Shown piece by piece: positions 9,413 to 18,068 of a stretch of DNA of 64,000 nt. The notes under the pieces were generated by a model, which had not been told where the DNA came from, did not search any database, and worked only from the letters and a program-made list of their open reading frames with translations. Origin of the DNA: an uncultured Eubacteriales bacterium. GTDB lineage: Bacteria > Bacillota > Clostridia > Peptostreptococcales > Anaerovoracaceae. Position 1 is the stretch's first letter; each line of letters opens with the position of its first letter. The DNA is taken from NCBI GenBank assembly GCA_902775345.1, contig CACYLW010000008.1, forward strand, positions 62,001 to 126,000. Direction: 5' to 3'. The position numbers and the translations under genes are program-made.

Positions 9413-10288
9413 CTAACGCGACGCGACTATTTCTTTCAGTTCTTCAACGCTGAATTTATATGCGGAGTTGCAGAAATAGCACTTTACTTCTATTTCCTCT
9501 CCGTCATTTATCATGTCCTGCAGATCTTCGGTACTGATGGTAGCCAGCACTCCCGCGACCTTCTCCTTGGAGCAGCCGCAGTAGTACCTTACCGGCAGCT
9601 TTTCGGTGATCCTGAGTCCCAGGTCTCCGAGATAATAATCAAGAATGTCTTCAGGACTCATGCCCTTGTCCATCATTGTGGTGACCGGCTCCGCATCAGC
9701 GACCTTCGCTTCCAGAGCCGCGATCGTCTCCTCAGCGGCATCCGGCATCACCTGCAGGATGAATCCTCCGGCATGCTTTACCGAGCTGTCTGTATCCACC
9801 ATGACTCCGAGGCCAACGACTGACGGAGTCTGCTCAGAAACGGTGAAATAGTACGCGAGATCATCTCCGATCTCTCCTGTCTGTATCTCGACCTGCCCGT
9901 TGTAAGGCTCCTTGAGTCCGAGATCCATTATGACCGTAAGGAACCCCTTGCCTACCGCACCGCCTACATCAAGTTTTCCGGCATATTTCAGCGGTATGTC
10001 AACGGCAGGATTCGCCGCAAAGCCTTTCACGTTTCCGTGGCTGTCGGCAGTTACCGTCATTTGCGCGATAGGACCATCGCCCTTCATCTGAAGAGTAAGC
10101 TTGTCGTCTTCACCTTTCATCATGGAGCCCATCATGGCTCCGGCGCTCAGCAGTCTTCCGAGAGCCGCTGTAACCACAGGGAACGTGTGATGTATTTCAC
10201 GCGCCTCCGCGGTCAGTCCGGTAGATTTTATGGCAAACGCCCTTACCGTCTCACCCGCGGCAGTCGCTCTTACAATATAATCATCCAT
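9413..10288 (-). CDS. hslO: Hsp33 redox-regulated chaperonin
   Basis: Cytoplasmic holdase activated by oxidation. The C-terminal redox switch is intact: CxC at Cys237/Cys239 and CxxC at Cys270/Cys273, the zinc ligands that form disulfides under oxidative stress. The length, 291 residues, is typical. The substrate-binding N-terminal domain begins MDDYIVRATAAGETVRAFAIKS. Its neighbour, a PNPOx-like flavoprotein, fits a loose redox-stress theme. The gap to the downstream gene is 12 bases. Confidence 0.95.
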   Translation of the reverse strand: MDDYIVRATAAGETVRAFAIKSTGLTAEAREIHHTFPVVTAALGRLLSAGAMMGSMMKGEDDKLTLQMKGDGPIAQMTVTADSHGNVKGFAANPAVDIPLKYAGKLDVGGAVGKGFLTVIMDLGLKEPYNGQVEIQTGEIGDDLAYYFTVSEQTPSVVGLGVMVDTDSSVKHAGGFILQVMPDAAEETIAALEAKVADAEPVTTMMDKGMSPEDILDYYLGDLGLRITEKLPVRYYCGCSKEKVAGVLATISTEDLQDMINDGEEIEVKCYFCNSAYKFSVEELKEIVASR

Positions 10289-10303
10289 ATTCTTTATACT
10301 TCC

Positions 10304-11416
10304 TTAATCCGTAATATCCAGGTCCGCAACGATTATGATCTCGTATTCAGGATAGATCCCACTGATCTCATCCCGCAGTATCCTGACACCTTCACTGTGT
10401 GCTATATCGAAGCTCATGACAACGTCAAACCTGATTCTTTTTTTCTCCTCATCGATATAGAAGCCGTGCATCTGGAGCGCCCACTCGTGCTTCAGAACTA
10501 CCTCTTCGATCTGTGTTCTCATATCCTCGGCTTTGGAGCCCGCATTACGTGAATAGACTCCGACTGCAGTCATGACGACGCCGGTCTCCCTGTACACCTT
10601 TTCGTTGATCTTTCTGGTCAGTACATCCACCTTGTCGACCGTCATGTCAGCTGGCAGTTCTATATGGACGGAGGCGTATTCCCTTTCAGGTCCGTAGTTG
10701 TGTACGAAGAGATCGTACGCGCCGAGCACCGAAGGTTCTGCTACTATTATTTGTTTTATCCTCTTCGAGATCTCTATATCCGTACGCCTGCCCAGGATGT
10801 CGCTGACAGTATCGCTTATCATCTCGTAACCTGCCTTGATGATGAAGCCTGAAATTATAACACCCATGTATGCTTCAAGAGAAATGCCCTTGACGGTATA
10901 TATCAGCGCAGTGATAAGTACGCCCGCGGAGATCGCAGCATCTGACAGCGCGTCGGTTCCTGAAGCAACCAGCGCGCCGGATCCGGTCTGCTCTCCCTTT
11001 GCCTTGACATATCTGCCGAGCAGTATTTTAGTGATGACCGCGACTCCGATGATCACGAGCGAGGCAGTCGTATAGTGCGGCTGTCCCGGATCAAGTATCT
11101 TCTTTACGGACTCGACCAGCGAAGTGATTCCGGCGTACATGACTATTGCCGCCACTATCAGCGCGGATATGTACTCACTGCGTCCGTGTCCGAGCGGATG
11201 CTTTTTGTCCGGTTTTTTTCCTGCGACCTTGGCGCCGATGATGGTTATGATCGATGACAGTGCGTCAGACAGGTTGTTTACAGCGTCCAGGACTACAGCG
11301 ATCGAATCCGACAGTATGCCGACGGCGGCCTTGAACGCGGCGAGCAGCAGGTTCACAACGATCCCCACCACACTCGTTCTTACTATTATTTTCTCTCTGT
11401 TCTGATTATCATTCAT
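10304..11416 (-). CDS. cation diffusion facilitator family transporter
   Basis: A 370-residue membrane antiporter for divalent metals (Zn, Fe, Mn or Cd in the family). It has about six transmembrane segments in the first 210 residues with the metal-site pattern DAVNNLSDALSS in TM2 and HPLGHGRSEY in the following loop, then a cytoplasmic C-terminal domain of ferredoxin-like fold that binds metal and dimerises. The family is clear, but the specific metal cannot be read from sequence. It starts the minus-strand hslO-thiN group; a weak AAGGT site precedes the ATG. Confidence 0.92.
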   Translation of the reverse strand: MNDNQNREKIIVRTSVVGIVVNLLLAAFKAAVGILSDSIAVVLDAVNNLSDALSSIITIIGAKVAGKKPDKKHPLGHGRSEYISALIVAAIVMYAGITSLVESVKKILDPGQPHYTTASLVIIGVAVITKILLGRYVKAKGEQTGSGALVASGTDALSDAAISAGVLITALIYTVKGISLEAYMGVIISGFIIKAGYEMISDTVSDILGRRTDIEISKRIKQIIVAEPSVLGAYDLFVHNYGPEREYASVHIELPADMTVDKVDVLTRKINEKVYRETGVVMTAVGVYSRNAGSKAEDMRTQIEEVVLKHEWALQMHGFYIDEEKKRIRFDVVMSFDIAHSEGVRILRDEISGIYPEYEIIIVADLDITD

Positions 11417-11581
11417 TATTTAACCTTCTGAAACCCTTTCCCATGAAAGTGATTTTACTGCAAACATCAGTTTCTTGCAATGTCAGCGGCGGGCTTCTGT
11501 TTTATTCAGTCAGAGAAATCCTGTCTTTAATCTGTTACAATACATAAATAAGCAAACCAAATATATGAAAGTGGACCGGAC

Positions 11582-13042
11582 ATGAAAAAGAACGATACTA
11601 TTTGTCTGTTGAACGACTCGTTCCCGCCTGTAATTGACGGAGTTTCGAACGCAGTCCTGAACTACGCGCGCATACTGGAAAAGAACCACGCACACTCGCT
11701 TGTGCTTACTCCCCAGGTACCGGGTTCAGACGACAGCGCCTATGATTTCTCTATTGTAAGATATCCGAGCATCGATACCCGCAAGCTCATCGGATATGTG
11801 ACAGGTTACCCGTTCTCGCCTGAGGCTGCTCATGAAGTGGAAGCACAGAACGTGTCCCTGCTTCATGCTCACTGCCCTGTCACATCGTGTCTCCTTGCAA
11901 GACAGCTTGCAGAAGCATACAACCTGCCTCTCGTTCTGACATGGCACACCAAGTATGACATAGACATCGCCAACGCGGTAAAGAGCAAGCTTCTGCAGGA
12001 AGGCGCTCTGCAGGCACTGCTGCTCAACGTAAATGCCTGTGATGAGATATGGACCGTCAGCAAGGGAGCCGGCGAGAACCTCAGGTCGATCGGATTTGAG
12101 GGTGAATACATAGTCATGCCTAACGGTGTTGATCTGCCGAGAGAAACAATCTCTGATGAACTGTTGTCTGAAGTGACCTCGGAGTATGACCTGCCTGAAG
12201 GAGTGCCTTGCTTTCTCTTCATAGGAAGGCTTATGTGGTACAAGGGGCTCCGCATCATTCTTGACGCGCTTAAGACACTCGACACGGGCGGTACTGATTT
12301 CCGCATGGTGTTCGTCGGCGGAGGCGGCGATGAAAGCGAGGTGCGAGAGTACACAACAGAGCTTGGCCTTGACCGCAAGGTTATCTTTACCGGAGTCATC
12401 TCAGACAGGGAAAAACTCCGCGCATGGTATACCCGTGCCGATCTCTTCCTCTTTCCTTCGTCTTTCGATACCAACGGGCTTGTCGTAAGAGAGGCGGCTG
12501 CATCGGACACCGCCTCGATAATCATAGAAGGAAGCTGCGCCTCTGAAGGCGTAACAGACGGCCGTAACGGTTTTCTGATCGAAGAGAGCGCGGGATCCAT
12601 GGCAGCAAAGCTCAGGGAATTATGCGCTCAGCCTGATCGCATAAAGGTCGTCGGCAAAGGCGCCGGTGATGAATTGTACATATCCTGGACTGATGCTGTT
12701 GCTCATGCATACGATCGCTACGGTGCAGTGATCGACAACTTCAGGAGCGGTGTCTATGGCACGCACGATCCTCTCAAAGGCTCATGGATGCAGTCACAGG
12801 GCGAGCTCATGCAGATACTGGGAGATATAAATGCTGCAGGTAAAGCCTTGAAGCATGACTTCGAAGAGACTCAGGCTGAAGTCGAGTCCTCCATCCGCAG
12901 CTTACGCAACAAGGCAATAGTCGATGCCATTACGACAGGCTATGAAGCGAGAGAAAACATCCGCTCGATAGGAAGGGAAATAAAAGAACAGATCGAAGAA
13001 GCCCGGGATGACTTATGGGAAAAGCTCGACCGCTATCTGTAA
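11582..13042 (+). CDS. GT4 family glycosyltransferase with C-terminal coiled-coil tail
   Basis: A 486-residue GT-B fold enzyme. The N-terminal domain shows the acceptor-side motif GVSNAVLNYARIL and WHTKYDID, typical of 1,2-diacylglycerol glucosyltransferases and phosphatidylinositol mannosyltransferases; the C-terminal nucleotide-sugar domain has the FPSSFDTNGLVVREAAAS segment that contains the E-x7-E-like catalytic region. The last ~100 residues are charged, helical and probably coiled coil, an addition beyond the normal GT4 end. It is likely to glycosylate a membrane lipid, an inference. It is a single plus-strand gene divergent from the cation transporter, ending at a bidirectional terminator shared with tsf. 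Confidence 0.85.
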   Translation: MKKNDTICLLNDSFPPVIDGVSNAVLNYARILEKNHAHSLVLTPQVPGSDDSAYDFSIVRYPSIDTRKLIGYVTGYPFSPEAAHEVEAQNVSLLHAHCPVTSCLLARQLAEAYNLPLVLTWHTKYDIDIANAVKSKLLQEGALQALLLNVNACDEIWTVSKGAGENLRSIGFEGEYIVMPNGVDLPRETISDELLSEVTSEYDLPEGVPCFLFIGRLMWYKGLRIILDALKTLDTGGTDFRMVFVGGGGDESEVREYTTELGLDRKVIFTGVISDREKLRAWYTRADLFLFPSSFDTNGLVVREAAASDTASIIIEGSCASEGVTDGRNGFLIEESAGSMAAKLRELCAQPDRIKVVGKGAGDELYISWTDAVAHAYDRYGAVIDNFRSGVYGTHDPLKGSWMQSQGELMQILGDINAAGKALKHDFEETQAEVESSIRSLRNKAIVDAITTGYEARENIRSIGREIKEQIEEARDDLWEKLDRYL

Positions 13043-13049
13043 AAAAACA

Positions 13050-13087
13050 TGGGTACTGATATTGATCAGTACCCATACTTTTTTGGT
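13050..13087. terminator. bidirectional intrinsic terminator between the glycosyltransferase gene and tsf
   Basis: A perfect 11-bp stem TGGGTACTGAT / ATCAGTACCCA (13050-13060 and 13065-13075) with a 4-base loop, flanked by seven A on the left and a T-rich run on the right. It can stop both the plus-strand glycosyltransferase transcript and the minus-strand rpsB-tsf transcript. Confidence 0.93.
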
Positions 13088-13104
13088 TTTTCAGCTTTTT
13101 CAAA

Positions 13105-14202
13105 CTACTTGTTAGCTGCTTCCATCTGAGCAGCGACCTCAGCTGCGAAGTCTTCTTCCTTCTTCTCGATGCCTTCGCCTACCTCGAATCTGATAACCTT
13201 GACCAGTGAAAGATCCTTGTCAACGGATTTCAGATACTCAGCGACAGTCTGCTTGCCATCTTCAGCTCTTACGTAAACCTGATCAAGCAGGCAGATCTCT
13301 TTCAGCTGCTTCTTGATACGTCCGTCAACCAGACCCTTGAAGATCTTGTTCTCGGAGATCTCAAGCTTTGCAGCGATAGCAAGACCTGCAAGTCTTGTCT
13401 TTGCTTCTTCCGAAAGGAAGTTTGGCAGATAGTTGAAGTTGAAGCTCTTGTCTGCTCTCTTTTCAGCCAGGATAGCGATGTCGTCATCACCCCATACGCC
13501 GGCAACCTTCTCGAGAAGGCCGTTAAGGATCGGCTTAGGAAGTGTGAACGGATCGTTCAGTGCGCTTTCAAGAGTGATCTTGCCGAGGCTTGCGAGTTCC
13601 TCTTCCGAGATCTCATCCCTGCTTACATACTGAGGGTTCATTGCTGCTACCTGCATTGCAATGTTCTTAAGAGCAGCCTTGTTCTCATCAGTGTCTGCTC
13701 CGTTAGCAGCAACGATAACACCAATGTTTCCGCCACCGTGAATGTAAGTTGCAAGGACTTCTCCGGAAGCCTTGTCGATTCTTCTTACTGACATGTTTTC
13801 ACCGATCTTTGCGATAAGTGCTGTCAGAGCTTCTCCGACTGTAGAACCATCAAAAGGCATAGCCTTGAATGCGTCCATGTCATTGTTTTCTGCCTCGAGA
13901 GCCAGCTTAGCCAGTCTTTCAACGAATCCGATGAATTCATCGTTCTTCGCAACGAAGTCTGTCTCAGAGTTTACTTCTACGATAGCAGCTGTATTGCCGT
14001 CTTCCGATAATGCAGTTCTTACAAGACCCATTGCAGCGATTCTGCCGGCCTTCTTAGCAGCCTTCGAAAGTCCCTTTTCTCTCAGAACTTCTACAGCTCT
14101 GTCCATATCTCCATCAGCTTCGACCAAAGCTTTCTTGCAGTCCATCATTCCTGCGCCTGTCATTTCACGCAGTTCTTTCACCATCTTTGCCGTTACAGCC
14201 AT
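13105..14202 (-). CDS. tsf: translation elongation factor Ts, with an internal insertion
   Basis: Nucleotide exchange factor for EF-Tu. The N-terminal UBA-like domain (MVKELREMTGAGMMDCKKAL) and the TDFVAKN signature (81-87) are intact, and the C-terminal DGRIKKQLKEICLLDQ motif is present. The protein is 365 residues, roughly 60 longer than a typical clostridial EF-Ts. The extra residues lie between about 220 and 290, after ITLESALNDP and before IFKGLVDGRI, and look like folded sequence rather than low complexity. It is the second gene of the rpsB-tsf operon. Confidence 0.96.
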   Translation of the reverse strand: MAVTAKMVKELREMTGAGMMDCKKALVEADGDMDRAVEVLREKGLSKAAKKAGRIAAMGLVRTALSEDGNTAAIVEVNSETDFVAKNDEFIGFVERLAKLALEAENNDMDAFKAMPFDGSTVGEALTALIAKIGENMSVRRIDKASGEVLATYIHGGGNIGVIVAANGADTDENKAALKNIAMQVAAMNPQYVSRDEISEEELASLGKITLESALNDPFTLPKPILNGLLEKVAGVWGDDDIAILAEKRADKSFNFNYLPNFLSEEAKTRLAGLAIAAKLEISENKIFKGLVDGRIKKQLKEICLLDQVYVRAEDGKQTVAEYLKSVDKDLSLVKVIRFEVGEGIEKKEEDFAAEVAAQMEAANK

Positions 14203-14244
14203 TTTTTCCTCCTGTTATTTAAAGAATACTCAGAATCGCACGAA

Positions 14245-14997
14245 TTACTCTTCGTCTGCAGCTTCCTCTTCTGCTTCAGCCTCAGCAGCCTCTGCAGGAG
14301 CTTCCTGGAAGCTCTCTCCCTGCTTAGCTTCGATGATAGCATCAGCCATGCAGCTTGTGATCAGCTTGACGGCTCTGATAGCGTCATCGTTTGCAGGAAT
14401 TACATAGTCTACGTCGTCAGGATCGCAGTTGGTATCTACCATACCTACTACAGGGATACCGAGGATAGCGGCTTCCTTGACAGCGATTCTTTCCTTCTTA
14501 GGGTCAACAACGAAGATTGCTCCAGGCATTCCCTTCATGTCCTTGATTCCGCCGAGATACTTCTCGAGCTTGTCAGCCTCAGCGATCAGCTTCAGTGCTT
14601 CCTTCTTGGCATACTTGTTGATAGTGCCGTCTTCCTGCATCTGTCTGATCTCAGCGAGTCTTTCGATTCTCTTGCTGATGGTCTTGTGGTTTGTGAGCAT
14701 TCCGCCCAGCCATCTCTCGTTTACATAGAACATTCCGCATCTCTCAGCCTCATCCTTGATGGCAGCCTGAGCCTGCTTCTTTGTTCCTACGAAAAGAACC
14801 GGCTTGCCGGTCTCTCCGACCTTTCTCATGAAATCATACGCGTCATCGATAAGTCCCAGCGTCTGCTGAAGGTCGATGATGTAGATTCCGTTTCTCTCTG
14901 CGAAGATGTAAGGAGCCATCTTAGGGTTCCATCTTCTTGTCTGATGTCCGAAATGGACGCCTGCTTCGAGCAGCTGTTTCATTGATACTACTGACAT
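14245..14997 (-). CDS. rpsB: 30S ribosomal protein S2
   Basis: The first gene of the conserved rpsB-tsf pair. The 250-residue sequence starts [27 protein letters not shown] and has the [10 protein letters not shown] and [12 protein letters not shown] signatures of S2. The last ~25 residues form an Ala/Glu-rich acidic tail that is common but variable in this protein. A GGAGG box lies 8 bases from the ATG. It is preceded by a structured 5' leader (see separate entry) which may be where S2 controls its own synthesis. Confidence 0.97.
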   Translation of the reverse strand: MSVVSMKQLLEAGVHFGHQTRRWNPKMAPYIFAERNGIYIIDLQQTLGLIDDAYDFMRKVGETGKPVLFVGTKKQAQAAIKDEAERCGMFYVNERWLGGMLTNHKTISKRIERLAEIRQMQEDGTINKYAKKEALKLIAEADKLEKYLGGIKDMKGMPGAIFVVDPKKERIAVKEAAILGIPVVGMVDTNCDPDDVDYVIPANDDAIRAVKLITSCMADAIIEAKQGESFQEAPAEAAEAEAEEEAADEE

Positions 14998-14999
14998 TT

Positions 15000-15090
15000 T
15001 TTAACCTCCGGTTAATCAACTTCCACTGAGCCTCAGCCCTTGGGCCATACGCCTTAAACCCCTGAGTTTCAGGGCACCGCGGCGTAATCA
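15000..15090 (-). promoter_or_regulatory. structured 5' leader of rpsB-tsf, candidate autoregulatory RNA
   Basis: Between the upstream aminotransferase gene and rpsB the RNA-sense strand can fold into nested helices: an outer 6-bp stem (15048-15053 with 15081-15086), an inner perfect 6-bp stem with a 3-base loop (15060-15065 with 15069-15074), and a neighbouring GCCC/GGGC hairpin (15036-15039 with 15042-15045). Ribosomal protein genes are often controlled by such leaders. The assignment to S2 control is inference from position and structure only. Confidence 0.5.
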
Positions 15091-15146
15091 CTCCTGCAAT
15101 TGCAAGGGTTTTCACTTGTTTTTTTGCTTAATCGTATCGCCTGTCC

Positions 15147-16631
15147 CTATTTGTCGAGTTTGCCGCATTTAGAGAATACACGGTCGAATCTTGCGATGAC
15201 ATCATCGATCATTTCTTCGTCATATGCAGCGCTCGTATACAGTCTGGATCCGGCAAGGGTGATTATTCCCTCCGCCATATACGCAGCTCCGATGTGCTCC
15301 ATCTCGATCTGTCTTCTTGACGTCTCTTTCAGTACCAGCGGCAGAGTCCACGGCTTGCTCCAGTCTACGGCAAAATGCATTGTGCCGACTGTGTCGACAT
15401 GGCAGATGGAGCCCTGGTTGAATACAACGAACGGAAGTCCGTATTTTTCAGCCGATGCCCTGATGCCTTCTGTCAGGCGGTCTGCCAGACGTCCCGCCTT
15501 CTCACAGGCGTTGGTTCTCTCGATCTCTTCGAGAGTGTAGTAACCGGCGCAGCAGCTTATAGGTGTAGCAGCCATCGTGCCGCCGCAGAGAGCTTTTTTG
15601 ACCTTCTTTCCTGACGAGTCGAGTCCGGCGCCGAGGTGCTGCATGCAGTCTCTGTGTCCGCCGATGCCGCCTGCTCCCGGATATCCTCCGGCAATTACCT
15701 TTCCGAACACAGTCAGGTCAGGATCGACTCCGAAGTATCCCTGAGCTCCCGAAAGGCCTATACGGAATCCTGTTACAACCTCATCAAAGATCACGAGCGC
15801 TCCGTACTTGTGCGCGAGCTCCACCGTGCCTTCTATGAACTCTTTTGTCACAGGCCATGTTCCGCTCTCAGGACCGACCGGTTCAACATAAACCGCAGCT
15901 GTACCGCCGGTAAGTCTGTTCTTTCTGAGTTTTTTCTCGAGGTCGTCAAGATCGCCCGGGAAGAACTCATCAGTATGACTGAACGCATAGTTCGGTACGC
16001 CTCTTGACTGCAGACCTTTCGTTCCCGGTATCCTTATGCCGTAACACAGCATGTCGGACCATCCGTGGTATGCTCCGCCCATCTTCAGAATGTTCTTGTT
16101 ACCGGTCTTCAGTCTGGCGACTCTGGCAGCTACCATGTCTGCCTCCGTACCGGAACCCAGCATGCGGAACATCTCAACAGAAGGTACAAGATCAGATATC
16201 TTTTTAGCGAGCTTGTATTCGTACTCGTGGAAGAGTCCGGTCGACGGTCCGCAGGTGTTGAGAAGGTCTATGACCTTCTCCCTGACACACTCAGGATTGC
16301 TTCCCAGCACAGTAGGTCCGCCCGCCTGGAGCAGGTCGTAATACTCGTTGCCGTCGATGTCGTAGAGTTTCGCGCCGTCAGCTTTTGTTATGACTATCGG
16401 AAACGGATAGTTGAACGCCAGATTATGCTGCACTCCGCCCGGTATAATATTCCTTGCTTCAGAGATCTCTGCCTTCGAGCGCGAGCACTTCTTTTCAAAG
16501 TACTCACTCTCATACTCTGCCAGAGCGTCAGGAAGCACGCCGTATATAGGGCTTTTTATGAGCTTATCGAGCTGAGCGTTGACCGCGTCAGCGTCAAGAT
16601 ATTTATCTATCGCAAATCCGTTGTATGCCAT
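15147..16631 (-). CDS. class III aminotransferase, glutamate-1-semialdehyde aminomutase-like
   Basis: A 494-residue PLP enzyme of fold type I, class III. The Schiff-base lysine is Lys311 in VFGKVIAGGYPGAG; the cofactor aspartate lies in IFDEVVTGFR (281-290); and the YHGWSD motif (188-193) is typical of the HemL branch. HemL proper is about 430 residues; this protein has a longer N-terminus (~60 extra) and no heme genes next to it. It is therefore more likely an amino-acid aminotransferase or aminomutase of unknown substrate than a heme enzyme. AGGAGG precedes the ATG. It is downstream of the MATE gene on the same strand. Confidence 0.8.
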   Translation of the reverse strand: MAYNGFAIDKYLDADAVNAQLDKLIKSPIYGVLPDALAEYESEYFEKKCSRSKAEISEARNIIPGGVQHNLAFNYPFPIVITKADGAKLYDIDGNEYYDLLQAGGPTVLGSNPECVREKVIDLLNTCGPSTGLFHEYEYKLAKKISDLVPSVEMFRMLGSGTEADMVAARVARLKTGNKNILKMGGAYHGWSDMLCYGIRIPGTKGLQSRGVPNYAFSHTDEFFPGDLDDLEKKLRKNRLTGGTAAVYVEPVGPESGTWPVTKEFIEGTVELAHKYGALVIFDEVVTGFRIGLSGAQGYFGVDPDLTVFGKVIAGGYPGAGGIGGHRDCMQHLGAGLDSSGKKVKKALCGGTMAATPISCCAGYYTLEEIERTNACEKAGRLADRLTEGIRASAEKYGLPFVVFNQGSICHVDTVGTMHFAVDWSKPWTLPLVLKETSRRQIEMEHIGAAYMAEGIITLAGSRLYTSAAYDEEMIDDVIARFDRVFSKCGKLDK

Positions 16632-16655
16632 ATCAGTTTCCTCCTGTTTACTTTT

Positions 16656-18029
16656 TTAAATAATAGCCTTGTTCTTCCATCGCCCCGCCCTGTATACGAT
16701 ATATGTCATAGCTGCCCCGATCAGCCATGTCAGCAGGAGCGAGACGAACATCATATAAAAGTGGCCGTGAGGTTCTTCCGGGGATCTTGTCATCCATGTC
16801 ATCAGGTAAGCAAGCGGAACTCGTATGACTACGGTTGAAATCATCGACAGCCACATAGGCGCCATAGTATCGCCTGCTCCGCGCATGATGCCCTGCAGGC
16901 ACTGAGTCACTTCCATGGCTATGTAGCCCACCCCCAGGATCATCATCATATGGTAACTCTGCTCTACCAGCTCATCAGTGTTGGTGAACAGCATCATCAG
17001 ATATTTGCCGAAAAGGAGTATCAGTACGGTTATCACCGCCGATGTCCCCATCGCAACGAACGTTCCCTTCTTTGCACCTGTCTCTACACGGTCCAGTCTG
17101 CCGGCTCCGATGTTCTGCCCTGCGAAGGTCGTCATCGCCGCGCCGAATGAGAACGCAGGCATCATGACGAACCCGTCGATCCTCATTACTATGACGTTGG
17201 TCGCGATGCACATCGGGCCGAAGCTGTTGGTGAGTGACTGTACGACTACCATCGACAGCGAGAAAATAGCCTGCGTTATGCCTGACGGAAGGCCCAGCCT
17301 CACGAGTTCTCTGAAGTACTTGCGTGTCGGCTTCAGATAGGCTGCCTTCATGTCAAAGCAGTCGGTCCTTCTGCGGAGTTTCAGGAATGCCAGAACAGCG
17401 GAGATAGTCTGCGCTATGACCGTAGCCAGCGCAACTCCCGGTACCCCGAGTCCCAGCTTTGCCACGAAGTAAATGTCGAGGAATATGTTGAGTATCGTTG
17501 CTATTATGAGATACAGAAGAGCAGATACAGAGTCACCGAGTCCTCTCAACATGCCTCCGAGGATGTTATAGAACGCGCATCCTGCTATTCCCAGGAAGAT
17601 AGTCATGAGGTACCTGTCGCACCAGTCTATTATCTCCGCAGGAGTGTTGAGCAATTTAAGCAGAGGCATGGTCACGAGTGGCGCAACAGCCATGACTATC
17701 AGCGATGCGATAAATGTCATGGTGATACATGTTCCGATCGTCAGTGAAAGCGCCTTGCGCTGCTTTGCGCCAAAGTACTGGGATACCATGATCCCCGCTC
17801 CGACAGATATGCCCATGAAAAGCACCAGCAGCAGATTGAGTATCGGACCTGCGCTTCCTACGGCGGCAAGCGCGTTGTCTCCTATATATTTTCCTACGAC
17901 AATGCTGTCAACAGTATTGTACAGCTGCTGAAACACATTGCCTATGAGCATGGGTATCATGAACTTGACGATCTGGCGTACCGGATCGCCCTTTGTCATG
18001 TCTACCGGTTCAAACAATTTTTTCCACAT
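16656..18029 (-). CDS. MATE family efflux transporter
   Basis: A 457-residue integral membrane protein with about 12 hydrophobic segments in two similar halves (MIPMLIGNVFQQLYNTVDSIVVGKYIGDNALAAVG near residue 30, and a related segment around residue 250). The NorM/DinF-like opening P-x-LIGNxFQQLYN is a clear family mark. It exports cationic drugs or metabolites with Na+ or H+. It lies between an iron alcohol dehydrogenase and a class III aminotransferase, with gaps of 24 to 39 bases, so an operon is likely. The substrate is unknown. Confidence 0.93.
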   Translation of the reverse strand: MWKKLFEPVDMTKGDPVRQIVKFMIPMLIGNVFQQLYNTVDSIVVGKYIGDNALAAVGSAGPILNLLLVLFMGISVGAGIMVSQYFGAKQRKALSLTIGTCITMTFIASLIVMAVAPLVTMPLLKLLNTPAEIIDWCDRYLMTIFLGIAGCAFYNILGGMLRGLGDSVSALLYLIIATILNIFLDIYFVAKLGLGVPGVALATVIAQTISAVLAFLKLRRRTDCFDMKAAYLKPTRKYFRELVRLGLPSGITQAIFSLSMVVVQSLTNSFGPMCIATNVIVMRIDGFVMMPAFSFGAAMTTFAGQNIGAGRLDRVETGAKKGTFVAMGTSAVITVLILLFGKYLMMLFTNTDELVEQSYHMMMILGVGYIAMEVTQCLQGIMRGAGDTMAPMWLSMISTVVIRVPLAYLMTWMTRSPEEPHGHFYMMFVSLLLTWLIGAAMTYIVYRAGRWKNKAII

Positions 18030-18068
18030 TTTCCGTGTCCCGTCCCCGAATGCCGTTTCAGGAAAACC

